The position numbers and the translations under genes were made by a program. The notes under the pieces were generated by a model that was given only the letters and a program-made list of their open reading frames with translations, did not search any database and was not told the DNA's origin. Shown here piece after piece: positions 23,866 to 35,887 of a stretch of 64,000 bases of DNA (positions are counted from its first letter, which is position 1; each line of letters opens with the position of its first letter). The DNA comes from Inonotus obliquus (Eukaryota > Basidiomycota > Agaricomycetes > Hymenochaetales > Hymenochaetaceae), in assembly GCA_032164295.1 (NCBI GenBank), contig JAJHTX010000001.1, positions 744,001-808,000 on the forward strand, written 5' to 3'.

Positions 23866-24552
23866 ATGCTCGCACTCTCATCACTCAACAAACTCCTCAG
23901 TCACGTACTCATACCACCTGCACTTCATACAGCTATCCTCTTTACTGCTTCTGGTGATCTCGTCTCTTATGCTTCAATCACGTTGTCGTCGTCAGGAGGA
24001 GCAGGAGGAGAAGTAGGAGGAAAGGGATTAGATGCAGTAGGGTCAATAAGACCTCGACCGAAAGATGACATCCGCGTGCTCGTCGGTCTCGCGAGTGAAG
24101 TATGGGCTGAAACGCGTGAAGATGGGGAAGGTATGGTTGATAGTGAGGTTCGTCTCCCCTCTTGCTTCCGCTTTGGTCTAGTAAACGATGCTAACTTTAT
24201 TGGCTTCGTACGTGCAAGTAGTTAGGGAAAATAATTGTCCTACCCATCGTACCAACACCTAAACAAGAGGATGGTCAAACTCAAACTCAACCACCAAAAG
24301 ACAAAAATTCGGCTCTACTTATTGCTCTTAACGCTACTGATGATATCGAATGGGGTGAACTTCAGCATAAGGTATGTCAACCCGGTTCCCGGTTTCCAGT
24401 CGCCTTTGGTTCATACTCACTGACGTTCACGCAATTCGCATACGCATACACAGGCCCAAAGCCTCGCTTCGCATCTCTCAAAACCACTCACTCAAGTACA
24501 AGCAAGACTTGACGCTGCACCTCTACCTCCTAGTAAGACCAGTCGACGATGA
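23866..24552 (+). CDS. Roadblock/LC7 protein, LAMTOR2-like
   Basis: Three exons (introns 24148-24221 and 24372-24453) give 176 residues. The fold pattern matches the p14/LAMTOR2 roadblock protein of the Ragulator complex, which anchors Rag GTPases and TORC1 signalling at the vacuole or lysosome. Matching segments are the N-terminal helix LNKLLSHVLIPPALHTAI, the central strand LFTASGDLVSYAS, the helix VLVGLASEVWAETREDGEG, strands LGKIIVLPIV and SALLIALNATDDIEWGEL, and the final helix HKAQSLASHLSKPLTQVQ. It is longer than the 125-residue human protein because of Gly-rich and Gln/Thr-rich loops. It could instead be another roadblock family member; LAMTOR2 is the best fit I can make. Confidence 0.72.
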
Positions 24553-25220
24553 CATCAGTAACGATCCAAACTTCATTGGAAATTGTAATTGTATCCATTT
24601 CCGTCCCTGTCCGTTTCTGCTTCTCCACAGTTGCTTTGCTCTGCTTCCGGTTTCTCGACATACATGCTTACATGCACATTTCTTCTGAATCTACTCTCGA
24701 CCCCAGCTTACTGGTTATCCGCATGTTATCGATCCCATTGCTTTCCACCCTACTAAATGTTTGCTGATAATTATTAATATTGTGTACCAATCAGTAGGCA
24801 CTTCTTGCCATGTTTCCATACCTGATCTCCCGCCTTGCTAATACCGACCGGTTCTAGTTTCTTATACGAGACGTGCATATAGTGCACCGTATCAGTACTA
24901 CTGTATATGCGTCAAGAAATGGGTTAAATTCATTAACACGGAATCGGAACATGGCAAGAAATGTCCAATGTATCATCCAAGAATGAATCGTAGACTTGCT
25001 TGATTATTGCCAGCATTAGCCTTTAAGTCTAGAGGAAGCAAAGCCAAAAGGATGTGTAGGAAGGATCTAAAGTCAAATAAAAGCGATGCAGGGTCCAAGG
25101 AATTGGAACCAGTATTTCGTTTATCGAATAAATTTAACAAGAACCAGCCAGCCAGTCAATCTAGCGACTGAAAGCTGAAAGCAAGAAGCTAGAAGCTTTT
25201 TGATATTACTTTGGTTTCGG
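24553..25220. other. Convergent 3' flanks, no gene seen
   Basis: Between the stops of the roadblock and COQ1 genes. AT-rich and no coding structure. Confidence 0.5.
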
Positions 25221-26936
25221 TTATTTGGTCCGTTTGATGACATGCTCAGCTAATGCATCCAGTGCGCTTCGAGCATCGCTTTCGGGTAGGAGATGGAGTA
25301 CTTCACGAGCTTTGTCTGCGTGTACTTGAGCAAGTGCTCGTGTTCGTTCTACGCCTGAGGAATGGCGGACGAGGTCTCGTGCCTATAACGAAGAAGACAG
25401 AATGATTATATGCAGGGTTGAATTAACCAGAAGGAATTGACAAACCAGTTCTACGTCGCCTGCTTGTCCGAATTTGCGACTTACGAGAGGACCCATTGCA
25501 GGATGTTCTTCCCATGCGAAAAGGGCTGGTCCGGTTACGAGTCCTAATTGTAAATCGGCACCTCCAGGTTTGCCTAGTTGACTATCTGCAGCTTCGTAAT
25601 CTAGAACGTCGTCCACTAGCTGAAATATCATACACAGTACAAAATCCAGCATTATTATCGCTCGATGAAATAGAGGTATGAGGAATGACCGTACCTGAAA
25701 AGCAATTCCTACATTCCGTCCATAAGCATATGCGACTTCTTTCCAGATTTCGCCTTCACGTGCACCACCTAAGACAACTGAAGCGCGAACACTTTTTGCA
25801 ATGAGACTGGCGGTTTTGAGGTAGGATTTCTTGAGATATACGTTCCACATTTCGCGACCCATAGGTACTTCCGACGATACCTCCTTCCTCTTCCCCTTCA
25901 CATCCCCGCTCGAACCAAATCCCAATCCTAATCCAAGACCGAGTTCACTCAACCCAGCTTCACTGAGTACACCAGTCTCTCCTCCATTCCCCGCATTCTG
26001 CATTTGCAGGATCTCTCCTTCAACCAAGTTCGCAATCACCCCCGCAATAAGCTCAACACATTCCGAAGATCCCAGTCGGCTAAGAGCGGCACTAGCTCGA
26101 CCAAGTAAAAAGTCTCCAGCCAAAACCGCCAGTTTATTCCCGAACGCATTAGGAGCAGAAGCAACACCACGTCTTAATGCCGCTCCATCTATCACATCAT
26201 CGTGTAACAACGAAGCAACATGGATCATTTCAACAATTTGAGCTAATCTTCGTTGAGTGGGAAGAAGTTGAGGTGAAGGAGATGCGAGCGCGGGAGTTTT
26301 TAGTGTTGAAGGAGGTTCGTTTGGATCCGATGATGTTGGAGGGATGTATGTTGGAATTGATGTTGGTATGCGAGGAGGTGGGAGCTCAAAAGCGCTTTCG
26401 AAACTACGTGTATGATCTGGCATATTTGGATTCCAATCGTTTAAGACGTCTGGTCGCGAAAGAGGACTGTCAAGCTCCTCCGTCCGTCCCCGTGCACCTT
26501 CCTGCTCCGCAGCCCACCTCTTCTCGTCCCAATCCGCACCCAACCCATTCGTCGCGCTCGCAAATAGTAAAACGAGTAGTGGTCTAATTTGTTTTGACGG
26601 TTGCAGAAAATAGTATTCCGCAATTGTTGTTAACGAAGGGTGAGAAGACCCTAAGAGATGCAGGAGAGTTTTTCGGAGAGTTGTAAGTTCAGGTGCGAGG
26701 TATTTGTATGGATCGACACGAGGTTTTGAAGGTGATTTTGTCGTTGGAGTCGTTACAGAAGACGAATGAGTTTGAGTAGTAGTTGAATTAAAGTCAATTC
26801 TTTCTCGTAGAGTACTTTCTGGCGTGGTTTTGGTTGCACGCGCGAACGCGCTGGTACATCGGCGCGTGACGTGTGTTGCTGTTGGAATCTGCTGGGAACG
26901 AGAAGCCAAACGGAGATGAGCCGTCCATCGTCGCAT
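25221..26936 (-). CDS. COQ1: Mitochondrial polyprenyl diphosphate synthase
   Basis: Makes the long isoprenoid tail of ubiquinone in mitochondria. Three exons (26936-25695, 25619-25446, 25382-25221) give 525 residues. The ATG at 26936 opens a basic presequence (MRRWTAHLRLASRSQQIPTA). Conserved motifs are FLQPSKQIRPLLVLLFASAT, the first Asp-rich motif in HVASLLHDDVIDGAALRRG, NKLAVLAGDFLLGRAS, GEILQMQNAGN, YLKKSYLKTASLIAKS and the second Asp-rich motif in FQLVDDVLDYEAADSQLGKP. It ends LHLLPESDARSALDALAEHV. A Pro/Ser-rich insertion of about 90 residues sits between the RPLLVLLFA helix and the first DDxxD motif, and a shorter one after GEILQMQNAG. The chain length of the product cannot be read from the sequence. 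Confidence 0.93.
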
Positions 26937-27356
26937 ATTCAATCCAAGAACCCAGATAAGCTTGCCAGCCTTTTCCCCGTGGTGTTGTGAGGGAAGAAAG
27001 AGGACGGACGGAGTCGTGGTGTTGGAAAGACAATCTCAAAGTTACGCGACCACCGGCGCTATGTCCGCCCATTTTCCATTGGTCCTTTCTTTTTCCTCAC
27101 GCTCAAAAAACTCTCTCAGATTTACTTCACCTCCTGGTATACCACAGCAACATCTTTTCTATTTTAGAAATTATCCCGAACTATTTTGGTGCATGGCACT
27201 CCCGAAAGTAAAAGTTTTGGTGTGATTCATGCTGGATTGAACAGAAAATTTGAACAGTTCAATTTGACTTTTCCAAATACAGCATATCACTATTACACAT
27301 GACCCGGTTATCTCCCTTCTTGATAAGCGGCGAGTGCTCTCCCATATGAAAATCAA
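26937..27356. other. Intergenic upstream of COQ1
   Basis: Promoter of the minus-strand COQ1 gene and 3' flank of the oxidase gene. Nothing else seen. Confidence 0.5.
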
Positions 27357-28923
27357 CTAAGTTCTGGCGAGCACGCTTTCCAGCAATTCGCTTGCAATTC
27401 TTGCAGAGCCCCAAGAAGACTGGACACCGTATCCTCCGTGCCTACCAGCAGGTCAACAAGACTTCACGATTTCACAGAAATTGAATAGGCGTACCCATAA
27501 TTATACACGACAGGGACTTTCAACCCAGCCACCGTCTCAATCGTGTCCGTCTCCAGACGAATACCTCCTTTACGCTGCGGGCGGAGGCCACACCCTTCTT
27601 CGACGATAATAGGCTTCACATCCTCGATCGTTGGTTTCTTAGACTTGTCTTGTTCGTATGTAGGTGAGAGTTCTGGACAAAGTTCAATCCCTCGTTCCAG
27701 GATATCTTTCGTTATAGATTCGCGGGGCCTCGGTTCCCTTGGTTCAAGTATAAATGAGGTATTCAACTCTTATAGAACAAGAAGAATACTTACCAATCAT
27801 TAGCATCCCTCGTCCCACCGACTATGACATTTCCACTTCGCCTCGGAATAATATACGTCCAGAGATTCTTCCCATGATCACTAAACGTCCTCCCAAACTT
27901 AACCCAAGGCGCACGTAGCAGCACAGTTTGACCACGAACAGGGAAAACGTTCTCATCTTCTACACCACCGAGATGACGTGCGCCAATTCCGGCGCATATT
28001 ACGATTGCTGAAGGAGGTTTACCGTCGGTGTATGAACCTTCGGCAAGTTGAATGATATGTTGGATTCTATCCCGCTGTGTGCGTCCACCGAGAGAACGGA
28101 AACGTTCGAGGAGATAGAGGAGGTAGTTTGGCATGTCGATTGTTAAGGTGTTGAATGTTATCCCCGAAGCTGCACCTGGGATGAGCTCGTCCTCATTCAG
28201 GCTCCTAAACTACGCGCGTACAAGACAGGTTCATTAGAGGATTAGAAGAACGGAGAAGACAAAAGCGAGTATGAATACGTATACTAACATCAGGCATGAC
28301 TTCCAAACAATTCGCAAAAGGTAATTTCTGTCCATAATACTCGGTTTGTAGGATCCTCAAGAAACTTTTCTCTGAGTCTTTACCAGGTTCAGAAAGCTCC
28401 CAAAAGACTTTGAACGTTTCTTGATCGATTTCTGTACGTAGCAATCGTCTGAAGTAAGCTCAGGTTCTTCTGGTTCAAAAACGAGTTGACGTACTTTGTT
28501 GTTTCTCATCACCATGTGCGAAACTAACATGGTGAGCACCCTAGAGCCAGTATAGGTCAGAACATTCAGAAATATATCAATAAACATGCGAATATGAGTT
28601 AAAGCCTCTCAAGGATATCGAAAAATCAAAATGAGAGTTGAAGTTGAAAGAACTTACAGCCCAAGGACTAGTATACCTTATATTCTTCTTATCATCCGGG
28701 AAAGTCTCCGCAACGATCGTAACAGAAACAGCCTGAGAACGACTCGGACTCGAATTTGAATCCTTGAACTTCTCTAAGGTCTTAATCGCTGTCGATAGAC
28801 CGACCACGCCTAAAATAAGAATCGCCAATATTCATGTTGAGTGGATTAATATTGTTATCAGGACTAGCTAGCGTAGATGAAGACGTTACCTGCGCCTAGG
28901 ACTATGATTAAGGACTCCGACAT
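27357..28923 (-). CDS. D-amino-acid oxidase family flavoenzyme
   Basis: An FAD enzyme that oxidatively deaminates D-amino acids, giving an imino acid and H2O2. The ATG at 28923 gives MSESLIIVLGAG, joined by an intron to VVGLSTAIKTLEKF, which forms the Rossmann GxGxxG. Later segments are PSAIVICAGIGARHLGG, NVFPVRGQTVLLRAPWV, LWTYIIPRRSGNVIVGGTRD, GCGLRPQRKGGIRLE and, across the last intron, the family signature VVYNYGHGGYGVQSSWGSA. At least five introns are needed. The substrate (neutral versus acidic D-amino acids) is not clear. The C-terminus reads SVLART and lacks a peroxisomal SKL-type signal, which many family members carry. The middle exons (28200-28600) are fragmentary in my reading. 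Confidence 0.87.
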
Positions 28924-29339
28924 GGTGGAGTTGATGAAGATATGGTTGAATGAACTTCGATCCCAGATGCGCTTGTAACTATGTGAATGTGACTTGATGT
29001 CTCCCTTTGAGAGGGATATCGGAATTCTCGGACGGCTATTCCCACACGGATAAGATTATCCCGACTTTGAAAGCTTATCTTATCATATAAATCCGTCAGT
29101 ACTAGAAATAGTACTAGTGCTAGCTAGTATCCTATCTATAAATATTGCAATACAACAAGTATGAACATTGCACAATGTTGATACATGAAAGCATGCGCGA
29201 AAGTGTTATAAAAATCCTTTCAAAGGTCGAACGAAGATGAAAAGTACCTTCATAATAGCATCTCTATATCTATACGGTTTCGTGGAATACAGAAAAACAG
29301 AAACACAGTAAGGAAACTTTGATCAATAATCAGTAAAGA
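28924..29339. other. Intergenic upstream of the D-amino-acid oxidase gene
   Basis: AT-rich promoter and 3' flank. No gene visible. Confidence 0.5.
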
Positions 29340-31059
29340 TCAATTAGAGACAACGCCGACATTCTCCACATAAACTAGCGGTCCCCCCCGGTGCTTCTCG
29401 TCCCTCTCGTCAGTATCAACATCAATATCGTTAGGATTCTTGAAAATGTGAAGTTTCTTTGCCATTTCATCCGAAAGGTTGCGACCGTGATCGTTAGTGT
29501 TGCTATTGTCTGAGTCAGGTGCGGGGACGGCGGTTTCTGACGATGCTTCGGAAGAACTAGAGGATTCGGAAACATTGATGGTGATTAAGAAGAGTGCGAG
29601 CAAGGACGGAATGAGGAGGAGAAGAACGAGGGGGCGTACATTCTCTTTTCTGATTTGATGTCTTCGTCCTGCGTAGTCCTTGTATCATGATGGTCTTCAC
29701 CACCCTCGGGTGGTTCGGATTTCTGAATTCGGGTGCCGTCTACTGCAATACCACAATGTCTAGAAGAATCCTTTTGAGTGTCTGGAACAAGAAACAAGAA
29801 ACAAGATTATATATGAGTGAATATGATACGCACGCCACGATTTGAGACCAATAACTCTCAGGCTCGAACTCATACTCGAACTCTCCACCAAAATCCGCGT
29901 CTAGTTGCTCAGCCGGTATAAGCTCCAGTAAATCCGGATTGAATCGAATCTATAATCAAGGGCATCATCAGCATCAACACCTTCAATCTCACAAAAGTCT
30001 ACCTCATAGAACTCACCTTATCCCTAGTAACCGGATCCATAAAAGGTGCAATACCCTTATAGAAAAACGCCAAAATACTAGGCATATTAACCACAAGTCC
30101 TCTTCCTAACGTTTCAGGGTAATGAGCCTGTAAGATATGCAACACTTTTCTTGCAATCCCTATTGAAGGATTTGTTCGTAGAGTTGTGGATTTGTAGTCT
30201 ACGATGATTGAGATGGATTCGACTCCTGGTGGTTGAAGGTCTTTGGCTCGTTCTCTTTATTGGTTCCGTAGACCGGGTCCATAGTCAAAGGGGCAAGGCA
30301 AGAGAAGAATTGGAAAACCGTTAGAGGGAGAGAAAAACGGGGATAATATAGGGAGAGACGTACAGACACCAAACAAGATGTCGTAATTGACGAGGACTTG
30401 ATTGTGTATTCTCTCGTCCAGGACGCATATAGATAATAGGTCTGCCGTCTCTGTCGAACCCATTGATTATTCTATACCAAACCCAAAAAAGCAAAGAATG
30501 ATTGAGCTGGAATTCCATTACGGAAACGCACGAATGCATCAGAGGATTAACCTACATCTTCCCCGTCTCACTCTCAATTTTCACCTATCACATATACGAA
30601 TAATTATCAGTATCCTACATCCAAAATGCAATCAATATACTTGTACGCAAGGCGTACCTCATGGGGAGGAATCAAATCAGGTTTATACTCCCTCCTCCAA
30701 TCCAAAGTAGCTTTTAACCTCTTCTTAGCATCTTCTACTTTCCATTTCGCAGCACGCATATATCGAGGTATAGTATCCGCCTTCTCAAGCCACCTCTTCT
30801 CCCAATCGTGATATCCATAGGTTTCAGGTAACAATTCCTCCTTCGCATACTAAGAGGGTATAGGAACAGAAATAGGGACAGAACAAAGAAGAAAGAATAG
30901 TTGATCAGCCTATGACCAAACCAGAAGAACCGTGACTGAGGGCCTGAGGCTCACCTCTCTCAAACTCTCAATCTTCGCTACCTGTTCATCGGTATACGTC
31001 CAAGGTTTCACAACCGTATCATCCGTAGGCGTGCGATGAACTTTATGAGTCTTGGGCAT
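29340..31059 (-). CDS. Sec14-like CRAL-TRIO lipid-transfer protein
   Basis: Probably a phosphatidylinositol/phospholipid transfer protein. The ATG at 31059 gives MPKTHKVHRTPTDDTVVKPW. The CRAL-TRIO N-domain includes LPETYGYHDWEKRWLEKADT, YMRAAKWKVEDAKKRLKATL and DWRREYKPDLIPPHEVKIE. The lipid-binding domain includes IIINGFDRDGRPIIYMRPGR, ESISIIVDYKSTTLRTNPSI, HILQAHYPETLGRGLVVNMP, ILAFFYKGIAPFMDPVTRDK and ADFGGEFEYEFEPESYW. Introns are short and canonical up to SQIVA. The last part is unclear. One downstream frame has a hydrophobic helix and then acidic SSSEASSETAVPAPDSDN ending at 29340; another reads a polar DTQKDSSRHC segment. Joining the first SQIVA exon straight to the acidic exon keeps frame but needs an intron of about 280 nt. 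Confidence 0.8.
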
Positions 31060-31781
31060 GCTTTTACCTTTACCCAGTGTACCGAAGGTGGTGAGTAAGG
31101 AAGACCTGCCGTGAGATGTGGGACAAGCCTATCGCTTATATATCCGATCATTCGCCTTCTGCTTGATGCCGATGCCGATGCCAAAGGGGCCGACGTCAGC
31201 ATTTTTCACGCAATCTCTCTCTCCTTGAGGCATGAGGCATGACAAGAGGCATGGCATTTGGATGGTATGGATGGACTCATGAGTCATGAGTAAGATGATG
31301 CTGACATAAGTAATTGTAATTAATGTTAATTGCTATTTGGTATTTCTCCGGCTGTTCACTAATTGAGAGACATGATAGAATACAACTATCAAGTAAGACG
31401 GCGCAAAAGACCGCTAAGAACGAGAGGAGTTGATAAGGTCACAAGCAAAAATTGAAGGGGGCATCGCTATCATCATACATATGGGCGTACGAAGGGGAGC
31501 AACGATCCTGACAAGAAAAGGAGAGAAAATAGCGATAATAAAGAGAGGTATATAAAAATGGCGACAAAAGAATTGCAAAAGACAAGGGGTGAAAGTGCAG
31601 AAAAAATCACAAAATAGCAGATAACATGGAACAGAGAGGGCGGTCGAGAACGGAATAAATGAGTGATAGCAAGGAATAAATGTAGATGAGAATGCAACTG
31701 ATGCCAAAACTAATGCGAAGTAACGTCTGATGATTAATTGTAGTGTTTGTTTGCTAGAGTCCATCCAGTCAGGTATTATTG
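31060..31781. other. Intergenic, upstream of Sec14-like gene
   Basis: Carries the Sec14-like promoter and the 3' flank of the disordered-protein gene. Small frames in the AT-rich part look non-coding. Confidence 0.5.
31136..31142 (-). promoter_or_regulatory. TATA-like element of the Sec14-like gene
   Basis: Reads TATATAA on the minus strand, about 77 bp before the start codon at 31059. Position and sequence suit a core promoter, but no transcript start is known. Confidence 0.35.
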
Positions 31782-34700
31782 CTATGTGCCACTTTTCCAA
31801 CTAGAAGGTGGCCCTCTATTCAGTCGATGTTGCGCTGGTACTGGTGTATTGGACGGGGCCGTCTTTGTTCGTGGGCGGGGTGTGTTGCGTGCTGCAGTAC
31901 GTGGAATATTTCCGCTTGACTCTGCACGCTGATAAGATGTCGGGAAACCAACCACGCTGGCGGAGCCGCTACCGGGATTCCGCATATTAGCATTTAGCAT
32001 CTGTGGACGTCGCATGTTGGAAGGCCCGAAGGCCTCACCGTACACGCTTGCAGTTCCCCACCCAGCTTCACTCATCCCACCACCACCACCATACATTGAA
32101 CGTGGCGCAGGAGGGAACATGGGAGTAGCACCCCACATGTTATTCATACCGCCCATGCCATAGCCACCCATGCCCATACCACCTCCCGGTGCGGTAAACG
32201 CACTAACACTCGAGCCACGTTCCCATTCGTCTGCCGCAGCCGCCATCGCTTGCTGTGCCACCGCATATTGATACGCCTGCTTGGCGATCTGCATAGCTTG
32301 CTGATGAGCCGCGAGGAAAGCAGCATCCGCTCCTGGTGGAGGCGGAGGAAACATGAATTGCGCGGGATTGGCGCCCATACCCATACCCATGCCCGGCATA
32401 CCACCAATAGGGCCCATTGGACCCATGCCAGCCATACCTCCCAACATAGGGGAAGCGACCCCCTGTTGCTGCCATCTCATTTGCATCATATTGAAGTCCA
32501 TGCCAATGCCATTACCCGTATTCATTGCGGGCTGACGTGAGGCCGTTGTTGGATCATCATTTTCATCTTCAGTGTCCAATGGACCATGTCCGTTAATGAC
32601 ATTGGCGAGCTGAAACAAAAAGTGTTAACCACCAATCATTAATGCAAGGAAGGGGAACGAACTTCAATGGCGGCCTTCGCCTCACTGCGTCTCCTGTCGC
32701 GCAGCCTGTTCTCCCGCTCTTCCACTGAGGGCTGAGGTTGCCCCTTCAATTGGCCGGGGCTGGATTTCCTGCCTCGAATGGTCTCGTCTTTATCTAGATC
32801 TAGGGGCTCTTGGAAGGTAACACTTGCACGGTTCAGATGTCCACGCGCACCCTTCATAGCACTCGGAGGAGTTGCGCCCACAGAACTGCTGGTGGCGCTA
32901 CCCCCGCTTCCCCGGATGTCAGGGCTGAAATAATCACTACCATCCATAGGAGTTAGGGGGGCCTTGCCATTTGATGAACCACCTGTTGAGCTCGCCGGGC
33001 TTTCTTGACGCTTTCCGCCAATTGCGAATGGTCTCTGCGGAACCTGCCTCTGTACTCCCGGGCGCAAACCAGGTGATGTTCCAGATGCCAAGGAGCCTGA
33101 CATAGAAGTGCCATTCTGCGACGAGGCCGTAAGGGGTACCGTTGCGAGGGGAGTAATGTTACTTTGCGAGCGTGAGGTAATAGTGAATGTGGTGGAGGAA
33201 GATGATTGGCGGTGGTGTGATACTCTGGATGCATTGGAAGAATTAGAAGAACTTTCCAAGGAACCGAACGATGGAGGGCTTGTAGCGGATTTCTGCGGTC
33301 TCGATACTACTTTAAACCCTGTATCACGCCCAGATCGCTCCATCACGGGTACAGGACACAGATCGTCAGTCTTGCTCTGTGACCCGTCTGAAAGTCTTGG
33401 TACGAAGGACACTGAAGCTCTCCTCGAGCCAGGTACAGGGACTCCAGAATTCAGGGACTCCAAACGCGGTGGGGCAATTATTGTAGTCGTCGATCCGGGA
33501 GAATCGGGCTTCGAGGCATCCCGAAATGCAGGGCGAAGGCCCGTTTGTTGAGCTACTTGCTCTTTGGATAAATTAGCCTCGCTCTTCGAAGCGGAATTCC
33601 CCCGATGTTCTTTTAAGCCAGCTGCCGACGTTAGTTGCGACAGTCTGCCATTGATGTCCGTGGGACTAATCAGGGTCTTCCTTCCCTTCGATTCATCGGC
33701 TCCATTGGTATCTGTGATAGGCTTCCCGGTTAAAGGGTTGCTCTTCATGTTAAGATCGATAAGTGGCTTCCTGGATGGTACAGATGACCCGCCACTTCGA
33801 TTGGAGAATGCGCTACCTGGACGTTTTGGGTATTTCAAAGCCGAAAGCGGCGCATCGTCATCAGAGGAGTCACTCTCAGAGCTAGACTCTGACGTATCAC
33901 TATCGCGACCACGCTGTCGTTGAGCAGCCGCTGCAGCACGTTCTTACGAAAGAAAGTAAATGGAAGACAGTGAATTCTCTGACATCGATTCTCAAACATG
34001 ACACGTACCACGCTTGTTGGCTTCTACAACAGCGCTCGCACGTTGTGCGGCCGCACTCGGTGTAAGTTCACTCGTAGAGTAACTGGCTCTTTGTCGCCTG
34101 TACAAACTGAAAGAACGAGTTCCCACGGTAGTTGCTTCTCCTGCCTTTGGAAATGAGGATGGTGGTGGGCCACGAGAGGGCGATGCAGAGTTGTGAGAAA
34201 ATCGATCGTTTGAGCCATGTCCAAGTTCTGAACGTGTCGAAGATGATTGCTGGTGATGGGAAAAGTCGGTTGCCCGAGAAGCTCCATGCCCCAAATCAGA
34301 ACGAGCTCCGTAACTACGTTTCGTTATGGTACGCTGGCGACTTAGGCGGGAGCGAGGTCGCGAAGGGGAGTCATCTTCTGACTCAGATTCCTCTGATGAA
34401 GTTGCTCCTGAAGAGGAAGATAATGCTATGGACCGCCTTGACGGAGCTGCACGGGTTGGAGGTGAGGTTGACGCGGGCGGTCGGGCCGGTCGCGGTGGCC
34501 TTGGGGGCGCGACCTCCGAAACCGTAGATTTGGCTAAGGAGACCGGGCGAATCGTCGGACTTGGAGACCCACTCGCTAAATTTGTACTACTTCTGCGAGC
34601 TTGTGCTTCCCGGAAAGCCGCCACAGAAATGCGCTGTGAAGAATCCGTGGAGGCCACGCTGGCACCTCGAGGACGAGCTGGAGGAATAAGTGAGGAAGAG

Positions 34701-35365
34701 GATGGAGATTGTATAGGGCTGATTTTTTGAGAAGAGCCCGACCGGGACTCAGGCATGACATGTCGAAAGGACTTGAGGTTGAAAGAGTCGTCCGGAAGTG
34801 GGGGAGGTATGAGAGTCACTGGGTCCGGCTTTGGCGGTCTCGACTTTTTACGGTCTCGCCAGCCAAACAGACCGCCGCCAGACTTGCGTTCGTTATTATC
34901 GTCGGCTTTCTGCAGAGGGGTTGGTTGGGGCCGAATGTTTGTGTCCAGTCGAGGAAGTGTAGGAGTTGAAGGTGATCCATGAAAAGAGGGGAAAGCAGAC
35001 GATTGCAGTGAAGGAGAGTCGAAAGAAGTACTGATGCTCAACGAGAGTTTGTCCGAAGAAATATTGTAGCTTTTCCTTGGTGGATCTGGTGGGAGGGCCA
35101 AAGGACTCGCTGAAGGCGCGGGGGACTTCTTAGTGAATGGCAACCTAATTCTCTTGGAAGATGCAGCGGAGACGAAGCTTGCAGACGAAGATGCGTAGCC
35201 ATCGTCGCCATTTCCAGAACTAGGGAGAAGGCCGGCGGGGGGAGGGAGGACGTAGCTCTCAGAGGATGCGGCGTCATCGGCAGAGGAAGTCTGAGGCGAG
35301 GGAAGACTTGCCTGAGAGCTTGCTTGTTTAGATTTGTCCTTCTTGAAGAAGCCAAGGATTGCCAT
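31782..35365 (-). CDS. Large intrinsically disordered protein, unknown function
   Basis: Three main exons: 35365 to about 34010, about 33940 to 32665, and about 32610 to 31782, roughly 1,140 residues. The ATG at 35365 gives MAILGFFKKDKSKQASSQAS, a short basic/hydrophobic start. The body is dominated by Ser, Pro, Arg and Lys. A Glu/Asp/Ser block (EESESEDDSPSRPRSRLSRQ) is followed by a short coiled segment (VEERENRLRDRRRSEAKAAI). The C-terminal part is Met/Gly/Pro-rich (GGMAGMGPMGPIGGMPGMG), with an Ala/Gln helix (HQQAMQIAKQAYQYAVAQQA). No enzymatic domain is seen. Many SP/RxxS sites suggest kinase regulation. It could be a cell-polarity or signalling scaffold, but no function can be assigned. 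Confidence 0.7.
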
Positions 35366-35887
35366 GAAGGCGAATCCGTAGAAGGACCGACCGACGCAAG
35401 ACGATGAAGAGAATGCGTCTGCGGGGGCGGGAGGTGGACGGATGAAGGTAAGAAGGAGGGACGTGAGAGCGCGTCTAGCAGTTTAGTAGTGACGGGTGCG
35501 AGAAGACCCTCAAGGCAACATCATGAAGTACAGCTTAACCGAAAAAGGAAACGTCGAAGATACACAAGTTGCCACAATTCACTCACACAATACATTCTTG
35601 TGTATCTTCTTCAGACTCTCACCTTGCATTCATCATCGCTTCATACATTGCTCGCCACTGACTGCTAAGAATTTCTCGTTATACCCCGGGTTGAATGAAA
35701 AGTCACGTGTATTCGCAAGAGCATGGTGCCAGTGGTACCGACCGGTAACATACGAGTGCTTCTATTGCACACAGCCTCTAGACTTGGCTGGTAGCGAAAT
35801 GAATTTGCTCCAGCAATACAACCCATGACGTCAATTTTTATTCAACTGATGCCCTTTTTATTCGTTGTATGCATATGACACATATAA
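35366..35887. other. Intergenic, no gene seen
   Basis: Promoter of the disordered-protein gene and 3' flank of the riboflavin synthase gene. Confidence 0.5.

Noticed and set aside
26937..26942. Upstream start for COQ1 at 26942
   Set aside because: That codon is TTG; the first ATG giving the mitochondrial leader is at 26936.
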